From: CAZTVF01 sp964616985 | GTDB taxonomy: Bacteria > Planctomycetota > Phycisphaerae > SM23-33 | Assembly: GCA_964616985.1 (NCBI GenBank) | Contig: CAZTVF010000172.1 | Location: forward strand, 1-8,313 | Length of the DNA stretch: 8,313 nucleotides | Reading direction: 5' to 3' | In this document: one piece after another, positions 1 to 7,608 of the stretch | Numbering within the stretch: position 1 is the first letter of the stretch | Layout: each line of letters opens with the position of its first letter | Notes under the pieces: generated by a model | Databases searched by the model: none | The model's input: only the letters and a program-made list of their open reading frames with translations | Told to the model about the DNA's origin: nothing | Position numbers and translations under genes: made by a program

Positions 1-841
1 CTATCGCCGCCAGGTCCTGCGAGAGCTTCGCGCGGGACGCCTTGACCTTCTCGGCGTTGGCGTTCTTGTGCGCCTGGTCCTCCATGGCGGCCGCCCCGAC
101 GAGGCACGCGACCATGTCTACCGGGTAGCTGTCCTTCACCTTGTTCAGCGGGGCCAGCACGCTGGGCTGGGCCACGCCGAACCCCAGCCGCAGGCCCGCC
201 AGCGAGTAGCCCTTCGACAGCGTTCGCAGCACGATCACGTTGTCGTACTTCTTCACCAGCCCCAGGCCGTTGTCCTCGGCGAAGTCCGCGTAGGCCTCAT
301 CGAGCACGACCAGGCCGGCCGCCCCGCGCGCCACCTGCTCCACCTGCTCCAGCGGGTACGCCGTGCCGGAGGGGCTGTTGGGCCGGGCGAGGAAGGTCAC
401 CGCGCCGCCGGCGGCGATCAGCTCCCGCACCGGCAGGTTGTAGTCGTCATCGAAGGGCACCTCGACGATCTGGGCGTCCTGCATCTGCGCCAGCGTGCGG
501 TAGAGTACGTACGTCGGCATGGGGTAGACAACCTTGCGGCCGGGCTCGGCGCAGGCGAGCACGATCATCGCCAGCAGGTCGTCGCTGCCGTTGCCGGCGA
601 GCACCCAGTCGGCTGGCACGCCCAGGGCATTGGCTGCAGCCTGGCAGAAGGCCTTGGACATGGGGTCGGAGTATCGTCTCAGCAGGTCGCCATCGAATTC
701 CCGCAGCGCCTTCAGCGCCTTGGGCGACATCGGGTAGGGGTTCTCGTTGGTGTTGAGCTTGACGACCTTCGCCCCCGCGGGCGGCTGCTCGCCAGGGATA
801 TAGGCCGGCATCGATTGTATGTTCTTACGTATATATTCCAT
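1..841 (-). CDS. hisC: Histidinol-phosphate aminotransferase, C-terminus cut by window edge
   Basis: HisC is a PLP-dependent class I/II aminotransferase. It interconverts imidazole-acetol phosphate and histidinol phosphate, using glutamate, in cytoplasmic histidine biosynthesis. The 280 residues visible begin MEYIRKNIQSMPAY and carry the family landmarks in order: LNTNENPYP (substrate/PLP loop), RYSDP, GNGSDDLL (phosphate-binding turn), RPNSPSGT with Asn155, LDEAYADF with Asp181 and Tyr184, and TLSKGYSLAGLRLGF with the PLP-anchoring Lys210 and Arg218. The family is usually about 350-365 residues long, so roughly the last 75 lie outside the window. The ATG at 841 has only a weak upstream GAGTG; a GTG three codons earlier (850-848) is an in-frame alternative. 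It follows hisD on the same strand after a 178-bp gap, which fits a his operon. The family call is secure. Confidence 0.95.
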   Translation of the reverse strand, partial: MEYIRKNIQSMPAYIPGEQPPAGAKVVKLNTNENPYPMSPKALKALREFDGDLLRRYSDPMSKAFCQAAANALGVPADWVLAGNGSDDLLAMIVLACAEPGRKVVYPMPTYVLYRTLAQMQDAQIVEVPFDDDYNLPVRELIAAGGAVTFLARPNSPSGTAYPLEQVEQVARGAAGLVVLDEAYADFAEDNGLGLVKKYDNVIVLRTLSKGYSLAGLRLGFGVAQPSVLAPLNKVKDSYPVDMVACLVGAAAMEDQAHKNANAEKVKASRAKLSQDLAAI

Positions 842-905
842 GTTCTTCACTCTATGGGTGCCAGGCCGAAGCGTCGCGCGGTATGCGATGCCCCGGCATG
901 CAAGG

Positions 906-975
906 GGGTGGCGGCCTTCCTAGGCCGCCGCCTTCTACAGCGGTCTGGGGCGGCGGCCTCGGAAGGCCGCCACCC
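906..975. repeat. Nested inverted repeat between hisD and hisC
   Basis: Bases 906-932 and 949-975 are reverse complements over 27 positions with one mismatch (a922/c959), around a 16-base spacer. Each arm is itself a hairpin: 910-917 pairs with 922-929 (8 bp, 4-base loop tcct) and 952-959 pairs with 964-971 (8 bp, 4-base loop cgga). The RNA can therefore fold as one long stem or as two small ones. No T-run follows on either strand, so it is not a standard intrinsic terminator. It resembles a REP/BIME-like palindromic unit or a small MITE remnant, or it could be an mRNA-processing or attenuation element between the two cistrons. The structure is seen; the role is not known. Confidence 0.8.
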
Positions 976-1019
976 ATCAACTGAGGTTAGGCAGAACTGG
1001 TCAGCCAGCCGCCCGGAAA

Positions 1020-2327
1020 TCATTTTCGTATCTCGATGGCCCGGGCGTGGGCGGTGAGGCCCTCGCGGCGGGCGAAATCGATCACGTCTGCGGCGTCGGC
1101 GGCCAGCGACGCGGCGTCGTACCGCACGACGCTGGAGGCCTTGAGGAACAAGTTGCAGCTCACCGGCGAGAAGAAGCGGGCCGTGCCGCCCGTGGGCAGC
1201 ACATGCGAGGGGCCCGCGTAGTAGTCGCCCAGCGGGACCGGCGTGCACGCGCCAAGGAAGATCGCGCCGGCGTGCCGGATCTGCTTGAGCACCGCGTCGT
1301 CGTTCCTCGTGATGATCTGAAGGTGTTCGGTGGCGAAGTCATTGGCCACTGCGGCGGCCTGTGACAGATCGCAAGTGATGATGATGCAGGAATTCTCCTC
1401 CATCGCCATCCGCGTGGCCTGGGCCCGCTCCAGCGTGGCCACCTGGCGGTCGAGTTCCTTCGCGACGGCGGCGGCCAGCGGCGCCGATGTTGTGACCAGC
1501 ACGGCCGAGCCCGGGTTATGCTCTGCCTGGGCCAGCAGGTCCGCGGCCAGCCAGTCAGCGCGGGCGGAGTCGTCGGCGATGATCAGCACCTCCGAGGGCC
1601 CCGCGATGCTGTCGATGCCCACGCGGCCGAACAGCTGCTTCTTGGCCTCGGCGACGAACGCATTGCCGGGCCCGGCGATCATATCGACGGGGGCGACGGT
1701 CGCGGTGCCCAGGGCCAGAGCGGCGATGGCCTGCGCCCCGCCCATGCGGTACACCTCGGTGATACCCAACTCGGCGGCCAGGGCGAGCACCATCGGATTG
1801 ACGTCGCCGTTGGCGGTGGGGGGGCTGGCGATGGCGATCTCTCGAACGCCGGCCACCTGCGCGGGCACGACGGTCATCAGCACGCTGGACGGGTAGAACG
1901 CCTTGCCGCCGGGCACGTACACGCCCACGCGGTCGACAGGCGTGTATCGCACGCCAAGCTGGCGGCCGCCACGCTGCAGCGCCGGCGGCGCCTTGTGCAG
2001 GATCGATTCCTGATACTGGCGGATGTTGCCCGCGACGCGCCCGATGAGACCGAGGAAGCCGGCGTCGGCCCCCTGGCGGGCAGCGGCGATCATCTCTTTC
2101 GGCACGGCCAGGCTGGTGGGCGTGGCCTTGTCGAACCTGGCCGTCAGCTCGGCCACGGCGGCGTCGCCGCGCCGCTGCACGTCGGCGATGATGCCCTTGA
2201 CGACGGTCGGGACATCCAGCCCGCCATCGCCCACGGCCGTCAGGCCGCCTTCGCGGAGGCGCAGCCGCATCGCGTCGATTTCCCGCCGGTCCGCCGGCTG
2301 ATCAAACTGCCAGATTCGCATTATCAT
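1020..2327 (-). CDS. hisD: Histidinol dehydrogenase
   Basis: HisD is a zinc enzyme that oxidises L-histidinol to L-histidine in two NAD+-dependent steps, the last reactions of histidine biosynthesis. The 435 residues match the usual length (E. coli has 434). Motifs in order: PGGKAFYPSSVLM (about 149-161), GPGNAFVAEAKKQLFGRVG, IAGPSEVLIIAD, LLAQAEHNPGS, ATEHLQIIT and PLGDYYAGPSHVLPTGGTAR. The known zinc ligands are all present as Gln267, His270, Asp368 and His427, and the catalytic pair as Glu334-His335. Each sits exactly eight residues after its E. coli counterpart, so the protein looks fully active. The ATG at 2327 is preferred because GGGTGA lies just upstream at good spacing; a second in-frame ATG lies at 2321. 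It is preceded by the HAD gene and followed by hisC on the same strand. Confidence 0.97.
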   Translation of the reverse strand: MIMRIWQFDQPADRREIDAMRLRLREGGLTAVGDGGLDVPTVVKGIIADVQRRGDAAVAELTARFDKATPTSLAVPKEMIAAARQGADAGFLGLIGRVAGNIRQYQESILHKAPPALQRGGRQLGVRYTPVDRVGVYVPGGKAFYPSSVLMTVVPAQVAGVREIAIASPPTANGDVNPMVLALAAELGITEVYRMGGAQAIAALALGTATVAPVDMIAGPGNAFVAEAKKQLFGRVGIDSIAGPSEVLIIADDSARADWLAADLLAQAEHNPGSAVLVTTSAPLAAAVAKELDRQVATLERAQATRMAMEENSCIIITCDLSQAAAVANDFATEHLQIITRNDDAVLKQIRHAGAIFLGACTPVPLGDYYAGPSHVLPTGGTARFFSPVSCNLFLKASSVVRYDAASLAADAADVIDFARREGLTAHARAIEIRK

Positions 2328-2406
2328 AGTTCACCCAATGTACCGCCGGGCAGCACTCTTGGCAATCGCAGGCCCGCAGTAGAAGGGGTGGTGCGTTGGA
2401 TGCAGG

Positions 2407-3234
2407 TCACACCTGAAGGACGAATCGCTGGACAGCCTTGGCGGCGCCGTCGGCGTCGTGGTGATCGGTGACGTGGTCGGCGGCCGCCTGCACCAGGGGC
2501 GAGGCATTGCCGACGGCCACGCCCACGCCGGCCCACTTCAGCATGCCGACGTCGTTGGCGTTATCGCCGATGGCCAGGGTCGCCTCGCGGGCGATGCCCA
2601 GCTCCCGTGCCAGCATCCGCAGGGCCTGCGCCTTGGACGCCGTCACGTGCATGATCTGGAGCAGGTCGTCCTCCGTCTGCACGGTCGTCGCGTCTTCATG
2701 GTGGCGGCGCGCGATCTCGGCCGCGACCTCGGCCAGGCGGTGCGGTTCGCCCAGCAGCAGGAGCTTGGTGACCGACTCGTTCAACCACGTGCCCACGGGC
2801 GCCACCACGTGGGGCTGGCTGATGCGGCCGGTCTCGGTCTGGTAGCGGTCGTCGACGCGGTCGGTGTACCACCGGTCCATGATCTCGCACGAGACGAGCA
2901 CGTCGGCGTACAGGCCGCGGGCCAGGGCCACGATGTCGCGGGCAGTGGCCAGCGGCAGCGGACGGTGCATGAGGACGCGCTGGCGGGTCGGATCGAACAC
3001 CAGGGCCCCGTTGTAGTTAATCATGGGCGAGTCGAGGCCCAACTGCCGGTAGAAGGGCATCACCGTGCGCGGGGGGCGGGCCGTGGCGAGCACCACGCGG
3101 ACGGCGTGGTCGAGGTGAAGGGCGCGAAACACCTTCTCGCTCAGCGGGCTCAGCCGCTTGGCGGAGTTCAGCAGCGTGCCATCGAGATCGACGGCTACGA
3201 GGAGAATTTTGGCGCTGGGCATCGCAGGGGCCAT
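2407..3234 (-). CDS. Cof-type HAD-superfamily (IIB) phosphatase
   Basis: A cytoplasmic HAD hydrolase that removes phosphate from small phosphorylated metabolites via an aspartyl-phosphate intermediate; the substrate cannot be read from sequence. From the ATG at 3234 it is 275 residues, normal for the Cof/YidA group. All four HAD motifs are seen: DLDGT with nucleophile Asp16 and acid/base Asp18; LATARP (motif II); Lys201 in TASKAQAL (motif III); and GDNANDVGML with Mg2+ ligands Asp224 and Asp228 (motif IV). The long segment between motifs II and III is the C2B cap, which sets specificity. The start is uncertain: the frame stays open to a TTG at 3312, but that extension reads like non-coding DNA, and ATG 3222 is also possible. 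None has a clear Shine-Dalgarno. It lies 79 bp upstream of hisD on the same strand and may be co-transcribed. Confidence 0.9.
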   Translation of the reverse strand: MAPAMPSAKILLVAVDLDGTLLNSAKRLSPLSEKVFRALHLDHAVRVVLATARPPRTVMPFYRQLGLDSPMINYNGALVFDPTRQRVLMHRPLPLATARDIVALARGLYADVLVSCEIMDRWYTDRVDDRYQTETGRISQPHVVAPVGTWLNESVTKLLLLGEPHRLAEVAAEIARRHHEDATTVQTEDDLLQIMHVTASKAQALRMLARELGIAREATLAIGDNANDVGMLKWAGVGVAVGNASPLVQAAADHVTDHHDADGAAKAVQRFVLQV

Positions 3235-3369
3235 GATAATATGTCGCCGAAGGTAACGGAAACGTAACGTTGCGGGAAAATGCTTGATCCAGGCGGGGGC
3301 TCGGGCGTCCAATAGTGCAGCCGACCAACGTCGTAGGGCACAGCGGCATCACAGGGCAAAGGCAGGACT
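3235..3369. promoter_or_regulatory. Divergent intergenic region with direct repeats
   Basis: This 135-bp gap separates the HAD/his genes (minus) from the secreted-protein pair (plus), so promoters for both should lie here or nearby. GTAACG occurs twice, at 3253-3258 and 3264-3269, with starts 11 bp apart (about one helical turn). The second copy lies inside the palindrome AACGTAACGTT (3261-3271). On the minus strand TATTAT (3241-3236) could be a -10 box; its start point would leave almost no leader before ATG 3222. No convincing -35 box pairs with it. For the plus gene, AAAGG at 3358-3362 lies 7 bases before ATG 3370 and is the likely ribosome binding site. The operator and promoter roles are inference. 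Confidence 0.35.
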
Positions 3370-5376
3370 ATGATCATACTTCCTCGTTCGCTTGCGATCT
3401 TGGCGATGTTCACCGCAATCACCGTGGTCTCGGCCCCCGCGTGGGCCCAGCCGGCGAAGTCTCCCGCTCCCAAGGCCGACATCGCGGGCCTGCACATTCC
3501 GCAGGGCAAGACGGTGAACTTCGACTATCCCATGACAGACGGGGGCGGCTTCAGCTGGCAGATCAGCTACAACGGCAGCGTCAACAACGCCGGCAACAGC
3601 GCCTACGGCAACGGCATGCAGATGCAGGTCAACAACAGCGGCAGCGGGTCCAGCAAGGGATGGGTCAACGCCGCCGGCGACGAGATTGAGACCGGCCCCA
3701 TCACGTTCGGCAGCGGCATTCAAGTGCATCGCCGCATCAAGGTCTACAAGGATGCGAGCCTGGCCCGCTGGCTGGAGATCATCCAGAACACCGGCGGGGC
3801 CGAGGCGACCGTCGCGGTGAGGCTCAGCACGTATTTCAACTGGGGCGTCAGCCGCTGGTCGAGCAACACCGGCGACAGCGCTTTCGGCGAGAAAGACTCG
3901 ATGCTGCTGACGGAGATCAACTCCGGCGGCAACAACATTCCCTCCGTGCTGCACTACATCAGCGACGTCAAGGCCAAGCAGCGTCCGCGGGTGAACATCA
4001 ACTCCAACCAGCTGACGTACGAGTACAGCGTGAACGTCCCCGCCGGCGGCTACCTGGTGCTGTGTCATTTCGAGTCGCAGAGCCCCGCAGACACCTTGGC
4101 CAAGACCATGCAGACGTTCAAGCATGCCAAGTACCTCAAGGACCTTTCCCCCGGCGTGCGGAAGATGATCGCCAACCTCTACCTGCCCTCGGGGCCGCAG
4201 GACATCGAGCTCGAACGCTGCGAGACGGCCGACAGCATCCTGCTCAAGAACGGCGACCCGATCTTCGGCAAGGTGCTCAACGAATCGTTCGTGCTGGAGA
4301 CGTTGTTCGCCAAGCTCACGCTGCCGGCGTCCAAGGTGATCGGCATGGTCCCCGCTCTGGGCGACGACGACTCCGTCCGCTTCGTCATGGCCGACGGCCA
4401 GGTCATCTCCGGCAAGTGCGGCGACATGAAGCTCAAGCTCGTGCTGCCGACGGGCGGCGACCTGCTGATCCCGCTGGCGCGGATCCGCAACTGGAGCTAT
4501 CGCCTCTGCGAGGAGAAACCCGAGGAGGCGGTGATCGGCGACCCGCTGGTGGTGCTGCGGACGGGCGACCAGCTCGCCTTCGACCCCAACGTGACCAAGT
4601 TGCAGCTTCGCACCCGCAACGGCATCATCGATCTTGTGCCGTCGAATCTTCTTGCCGTGACGATGGACAACCCGGGCAACGGGGTGCACCGCGCCCATTT
4701 CGTCAACGGGTCCAAGCTCGGCGGCATGCTGGAGCCCGAGGCCGTCTCGCTGGCGCTGAGCCTGGGCCACAAGCTCGACGTGCAGCGGGACATGATCACC
4801 CGAATCCGCTTCGGCGCCGAGGAGAAGATCGACGACCTTTTGACGCTGGCCGTGCTGAGCAACGATGACCAGTTGTACGGAGCGGTGACCGATGCATCGC
4901 TGACGCTGGTGAGCGAATTCAACAGCGTGCCGTTGAAGCCCCAGACGATCAAGTCGCTCAAGTTCGCCGATGGCGCCGCGGCGGTGCAATTCTGGGATAG
5001 CACGGTCCTTCGCGGCCGGCTGGAGCAGGAAGAACTGACGTTCCAGATTACGCCCGGGCCGTCGCTGAGGATTCCCGTGGGCCAGATCGTCAGCTTGCAG
5101 CGCAAGAGCGTCCTGCCGCCCGACGAAATGATCCGCAAGGTCGAGACGCTGGTGGCGCGCCTCGGGGCTGAGAGCTTCAAGGATCGCCAGGCCGCCACCG
5201 AGGACCTGGTGAAGATGGGGCTGGAAATCGCGCCGCTGCTCCAGAAGCACCAGGCGAACAGCGACCCCGAAGTCCGCCAGCGAATCGATGATATCCTCGA
5301 AAAGATCGGGGCGAAGAAGACCGCCCCGGCCAATCCCGGCGGTCGCTTCCGCGGCGGTTTTATGATCAACGGCTGA
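3370..5376 (+). CDS. Exported protein, DGGGF module, six beta units, HEAT-like tail
   Basis: I do not recognise this 668-residue protein and assign no function. Residues 1-26 form a Sec signal peptide (hydrophobic run, then cleavage after AWA before Gln27), so it should act outside the cytoplasm. Residues 57-290 form an N-terminal module opening DGGGFSWQI and containing a conserved FESQ turn (234-237, preceded by Cys232). Six beta-rich units follow, with their turns near 295, 342, 400, 446, 499 and 543. Each has the form DG...G, a few residues, L.L, then G and a hydrophobic P/A..I segment. The tail (582-668) is helical, with ESFKDRQAATEDLVKMG and DPEVRQRIDDILEKIG, like the short HEAT-type segments common in planctomycete secreted proteins, then a Gly/Arg-rich end. 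The next gene is a full-length paralogue 35 bp downstream, so the two are probably one operon. No transmembrane segment or cell-wall anchor is visible. Confidence 0.88.
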   Translation: MIILPRSLAILAMFTAITVVSAPAWAQPAKSPAPKADIAGLHIPQGKTVNFDYPMTDGGGFSWQISYNGSVNNAGNSAYGNGMQMQVNNSGSGSSKGWVNAAGDEIETGPITFGSGIQVHRRIKVYKDASLARWLEIIQNTGGAEATVAVRLSTYFNWGVSRWSSNTGDSAFGEKDSMLLTEINSGGNNIPSVLHYISDVKAKQRPRVNINSNQLTYEYSVNVPAGGYLVLCHFESQSPADTLAKTMQTFKHAKYLKDLSPGVRKMIANLYLPSGPQDIELERCETADSILLKNGDPIFGKVLNESFVLETLFAKLTLPASKVIGMVPALGDDDSVRFVMADGQVISGKCGDMKLKLVLPTGGDLLIPLARIRNWSYRLCEEKPEEAVIGDPLVVLRTGDQLAFDPNVTKLQLRTRNGIIDLVPSNLLAVTMDNPGNGVHRAHFVNGSKLGGMLEPEAVSLALSLGHKLDVQRDMITRIRFGAEEKIDDLLTLAVLSNDDQLYGAVTDASLTLVSEFNSVPLKPQTIKSLKFADGAAAVQFWDSTVLRGRLEQEELTFQITPGPSLRIPVGQIVSLQRKSVLPPDEMIRKVETLVARLGAESFKDRQAATEDLVKMGLEIAPLLQKHQANSDPEVRQRIDDILEKIGAKKTAPANPGGRFRGGFMING

Positions 5377-5401
5377 TGCAGCACGAACGCGGCTTTCTCT
5401 C

Positions 5402-5408
5402 AGGAGAG
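5402..5408 (+). promoter_or_regulatory. Ribosome binding site of the second exported-protein gene
   Basis: AGGAGAG sits 3-9 bases upstream of the ATG at 5412. The alternative ATG at 5376, which overlaps the stop of the preceding gene, has no comparable site and would place 12 polar residues before the signal peptide. This decides the start at 5412. Confidence 0.8.
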
Positions 5409-5411
5409 TTC

Positions 5412-7580
5412 ATGATCCGATTCGTGATGGTTGCGTGTGCGGCGGTGTGGCTGCTGGTTCCCCAGCCGGCGGGGGCGCAGTTGAAGCCCACACGCAGCAC
5501 GGTGGCTCCCGCCACCACGCCTGTGGCGGCCTCCGCCGAGAACATCTTCCACCTCCCCGGCCAGGGGCAGCCTTTCAGTTCGCCGCGCCAGATGCAGGAT
5601 GGCGGCGGCTTCCTCTGGGATATCCTCTTCAACGGCGCGGTGGCCAGCGGCACGGAGTCCTGCTATGACAGCGGCATGCTGATCTTCGTTGACGGCACGC
5701 GGCTGGACGAAGGCACGTCTTCGGCCGCGGTCGTCATCAGTTCCGACGGGCGGGAGATTGAACTGGGTCCGTGGACCCGAAACGACCTTCGCGTGTGGCG
5801 CCGCGCAGCGGTGCCAAACGGGAAGACCTACGCGCGATGGATCGACCTCTACCAGAACACCTCCGAGACCGAGATTCGCCGGGTCATCCGCTACAGCATC
5901 GACACCCGGAGCGAAAACCGCGTGCTAGAGACCACCAGCGGCGGCGAGGCCGTGACGGCCAAGGACAGCGGACTGCTTACCGCCAATGCGACCAACATGT
6001 CGCGCCCGACCTTGTGCCATTTCTTTGGCGTGCCCGGCGCCCGCGTGCGGCCCGCGGTGACCGCCAGCAAGACGACGCGGCTGGTCGAGTACGAGTTCCG
6101 CCTCGCGATCCCGGCGGGCAAGACCGTCGGCATCTGCCTGTTTGAATCGCAGCAGAAGACGCTGGCGGAGGCGAAGAAGCTTCTGGCCACGTTTGACCCG
6201 GCGGCAGAGATTGCCTCCTTGCCGGCCCCGCTGCGGGAGATCCTCGTGAACCTCAGCCCCAGCGGGGCGAGCATGGACGTGGGCGGCCTGGTCCTGCCGC
6301 GCCGCACGGACGCCGACATCGTCCTCCTTCGCAACAACACGGAGCGACGCGGCGAGCTCTCGGCGGTGGCGCTTTCCGTCGTCACCCCATATGGCAAGTG
6401 CGATCTGGCGGCGTCGCGCATCGTGGGGTTGGTGGCCGATGAGACGTCGGCAACGCGCGTCCGCGTTGCGCTCACCGACGGGCAGGTGGTGGCCGGCGAA
6501 TTGGCCAGTCCGCTGCCATCGCTTCTGTTCGCCGAAGGCAACAGCGTCTCCTTGCCGCTGGATGCCGTGCGGTCACTGGCGTATCGAGTCTCCCCCGAGC
6601 GGCCCGAGAAGATCGTCGTGGGCCGTCCGATGGTGGTGACGCGGATGGGCTCGCGCCTGGCGTTCGACCCTGCGACGGCGGACCTCACCTTCCGAACGCA
6701 GCAGGGGGCGATGAAGCTGGCGCCGCAGTCGTTGGCGGGTCTGCTGTTGGACACGCCCGGCGGCGGTCTGCACCGCGCCGTGTTCCGCGATGGTTCGGTG
6801 CTGTCGGGCCTGCTGGAAAACGAGTCGCTCTCGCTGAATCTCGAGATGGGCCTCAAGTCCCCCGCGCGGCTGAACTCAGTTTCGCAGTTCATCTTCTACC
6901 CGCCGCAGCCGGCCCCCGTCGGCGCGGCCGTGTTGAGGCTGGCGAATGACGACGTGCTATATGGCCGCCTCACGGGGGAACTGAAACTCCTGGTCAGAGG
7001 AACGCAGGAGATCACGGTGCCGCCCGCGTTCGTGGCCGACGTGACGGCGATCGAAGGCACGGTGGACATCGTCCAGATCAAGCTGCGCGACGGGGTCGCC
7101 TTTACGGGTTCGTTGATCGGACGGGCGGTGCCGTTCACCACCCTCGACGGCGCTGAACTCAAGGTGTTCGCTGCCCACGTGGCGTCCTTGACCGTTCCCA
7201 AGCCGGAAGCGGTCGCGGCCGCCACTTCGACCAGCGCGCCGGCGGCCGAGGGGCCGCGAATGAAGGAAGCAGATGTGCTGTGGAAATACGCCCGCGGCCA
7301 TTGGGTCCGCGTGGGCCCCGACGGCGGCGCCGTCAGCATGCCGATCGTCGCGCCGGCGGCTCCCGCGACGAAACCGTCCGAGGCGCCCACTCCTGCCGGC
7401 GGCGGTGACGAAGTGGACGTTCTGAAGAAGAAGCTGGCCGAGATCTCGGCCATGCGGGCCAGCCTGGAGGCCAACGCGGAATCCGACGAGCGCAAAGAGG
7501 AATTTCGCAAGGCAAAGCTGGCCGAACTCCGCAAGATGGAGAAGGAACTGATGGCGAAGATCAATGCCGGCGGGAACTAG
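5412..7580 (+). CDS. Exported paralogue of the preceding gene, coiled-coil tail
   Basis: A 722-residue protein of unknown function, homologous to the upstream neighbour from signal peptide to sixth beta unit. The signal peptide is 1-22 (cleavage after AGA, before Gln23). The N-terminal module opens DGGGFLWDI at 63 and includes YARW, KDSGLLT and the shared FESQ (244-247, after Cys242). Six beta units have their turns near 308, 356, 413, 460, 513 and 560. Residues 402-480 align without gaps to 388-466 of the neighbour with 38 of 79 identical by hand count, sharing LAFDP and G.HRA.F. The C-terminus differs: an Ala/Pro-rich linker (about 597-665), interrupted by an aromatic patch WKYARGHWVRVGPDG from 624, then a Lys/Glu-rich coiled coil (about 668-717). 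Start chosen at 5412 for its Shine-Dalgarno and intact signal peptide. It is probably co-transcribed with the upstream gene. No catalytic motif was recognised. Confidence 0.88.
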   Translation: MIRFVMVACAAVWLLVPQPAGAQLKPTRSTVAPATTPVAASAENIFHLPGQGQPFSSPRQMQDGGGFLWDILFNGAVASGTESCYDSGMLIFVDGTRLDEGTSSAAVVISSDGREIELGPWTRNDLRVWRRAAVPNGKTYARWIDLYQNTSETEIRRVIRYSIDTRSENRVLETTSGGEAVTAKDSGLLTANATNMSRPTLCHFFGVPGARVRPAVTASKTTRLVEYEFRLAIPAGKTVGICLFESQQKTLAEAKKLLATFDPAAEIASLPAPLREILVNLSPSGASMDVGGLVLPRRTDADIVLLRNNTERRGELSAVALSVVTPYGKCDLAASRIVGLVADETSATRVRVALTDGQVVAGELASPLPSLLFAEGNSVSLPLDAVRSLAYRVSPERPEKIVVGRPMVVTRMGSRLAFDPATADLTFRTQQGAMKLAPQSLAGLLLDTPGGGLHRAVFRDGSVLSGLLENESLSLNLEMGLKSPARLNSVSQFIFYPPQPAPVGAAVLRLANDDVLYGRLTGELKLLVRGTQEITVPPAFVADVTAIEGTVDIVQIKLRDGVAFTGSLIGRAVPFTTLDGAELKVFAAHVASLTVPKPEAVAAATSTSAPAAEGPRMKEADVLWKYARGHWVRVGPDGGAVSMPIVAPAAPATKPSEAPTPAGGGDEVDVLKKKLAEISAMRASLEANAESDERKEEFRKAKLAELRKMEKELMAKINAGGN

Positions 7581-7608
7581 GCCGTATCTGCGATTGAGGC
7601 AACCCGTC

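Noticed and set aside
906..975. Intrinsic terminator after hisD
   Set aside because: The stem is long and GC-rich, but no T-run follows on the minus strand, and hisC continues in the same direction.
68..1057. 329-codon plus-strand open frame across hisC and the following gap
   Set aside because: It is antisense to a clear HisC and runs through the inverted repeat; its composition is that of a shadow frame.
1518..2471. 317-codon plus-strand open frame opposite hisD
   Set aside because: It is antisense to HisD with all catalytic residues intact; His/Gly/Arg-rich shadow.
2458..3267. 269-codon plus-strand open frame opposite the HAD gene
   Set aside because: It is antisense to a protein with all four HAD motifs; no recognisable domain of its own.
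3235..3312. N-terminal extension of the HAD protein to a TTG start at 3312
   Set aside because: The 26 extra residues precede the normal Cof N-terminus, the start is a TTG, and the DNA holds repeats and AT-rich boxes expected of a promoter region.
3349..5250. 633-codon open frame on the minus strand opposite the first exported protein
   Set aside because: It is a GC-driven shadow. The plus-strand frame has a signal peptide, repeated domain structure and a homologous neighbour; the antisense product is His/Gln/Arg/Leu-rich low-complexity sequence with no domain.
5376..5411. Start of the second exported protein at ATG 5376, overlapping the upstream stop
   Set aside because: It would add MQHERGFLSGEF before a complete signal peptide, while ATG 5412 has a strong AGGAGAG just upstream.
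5412..5480. Lipoprotein signal (Cys9 in the second exported protein)
   Set aside because: The cysteine lies in the middle of the hydrophobic run, too close to the N-terminus and without a proper lipobox; the AGA cleavage site before Gln23 fits better.
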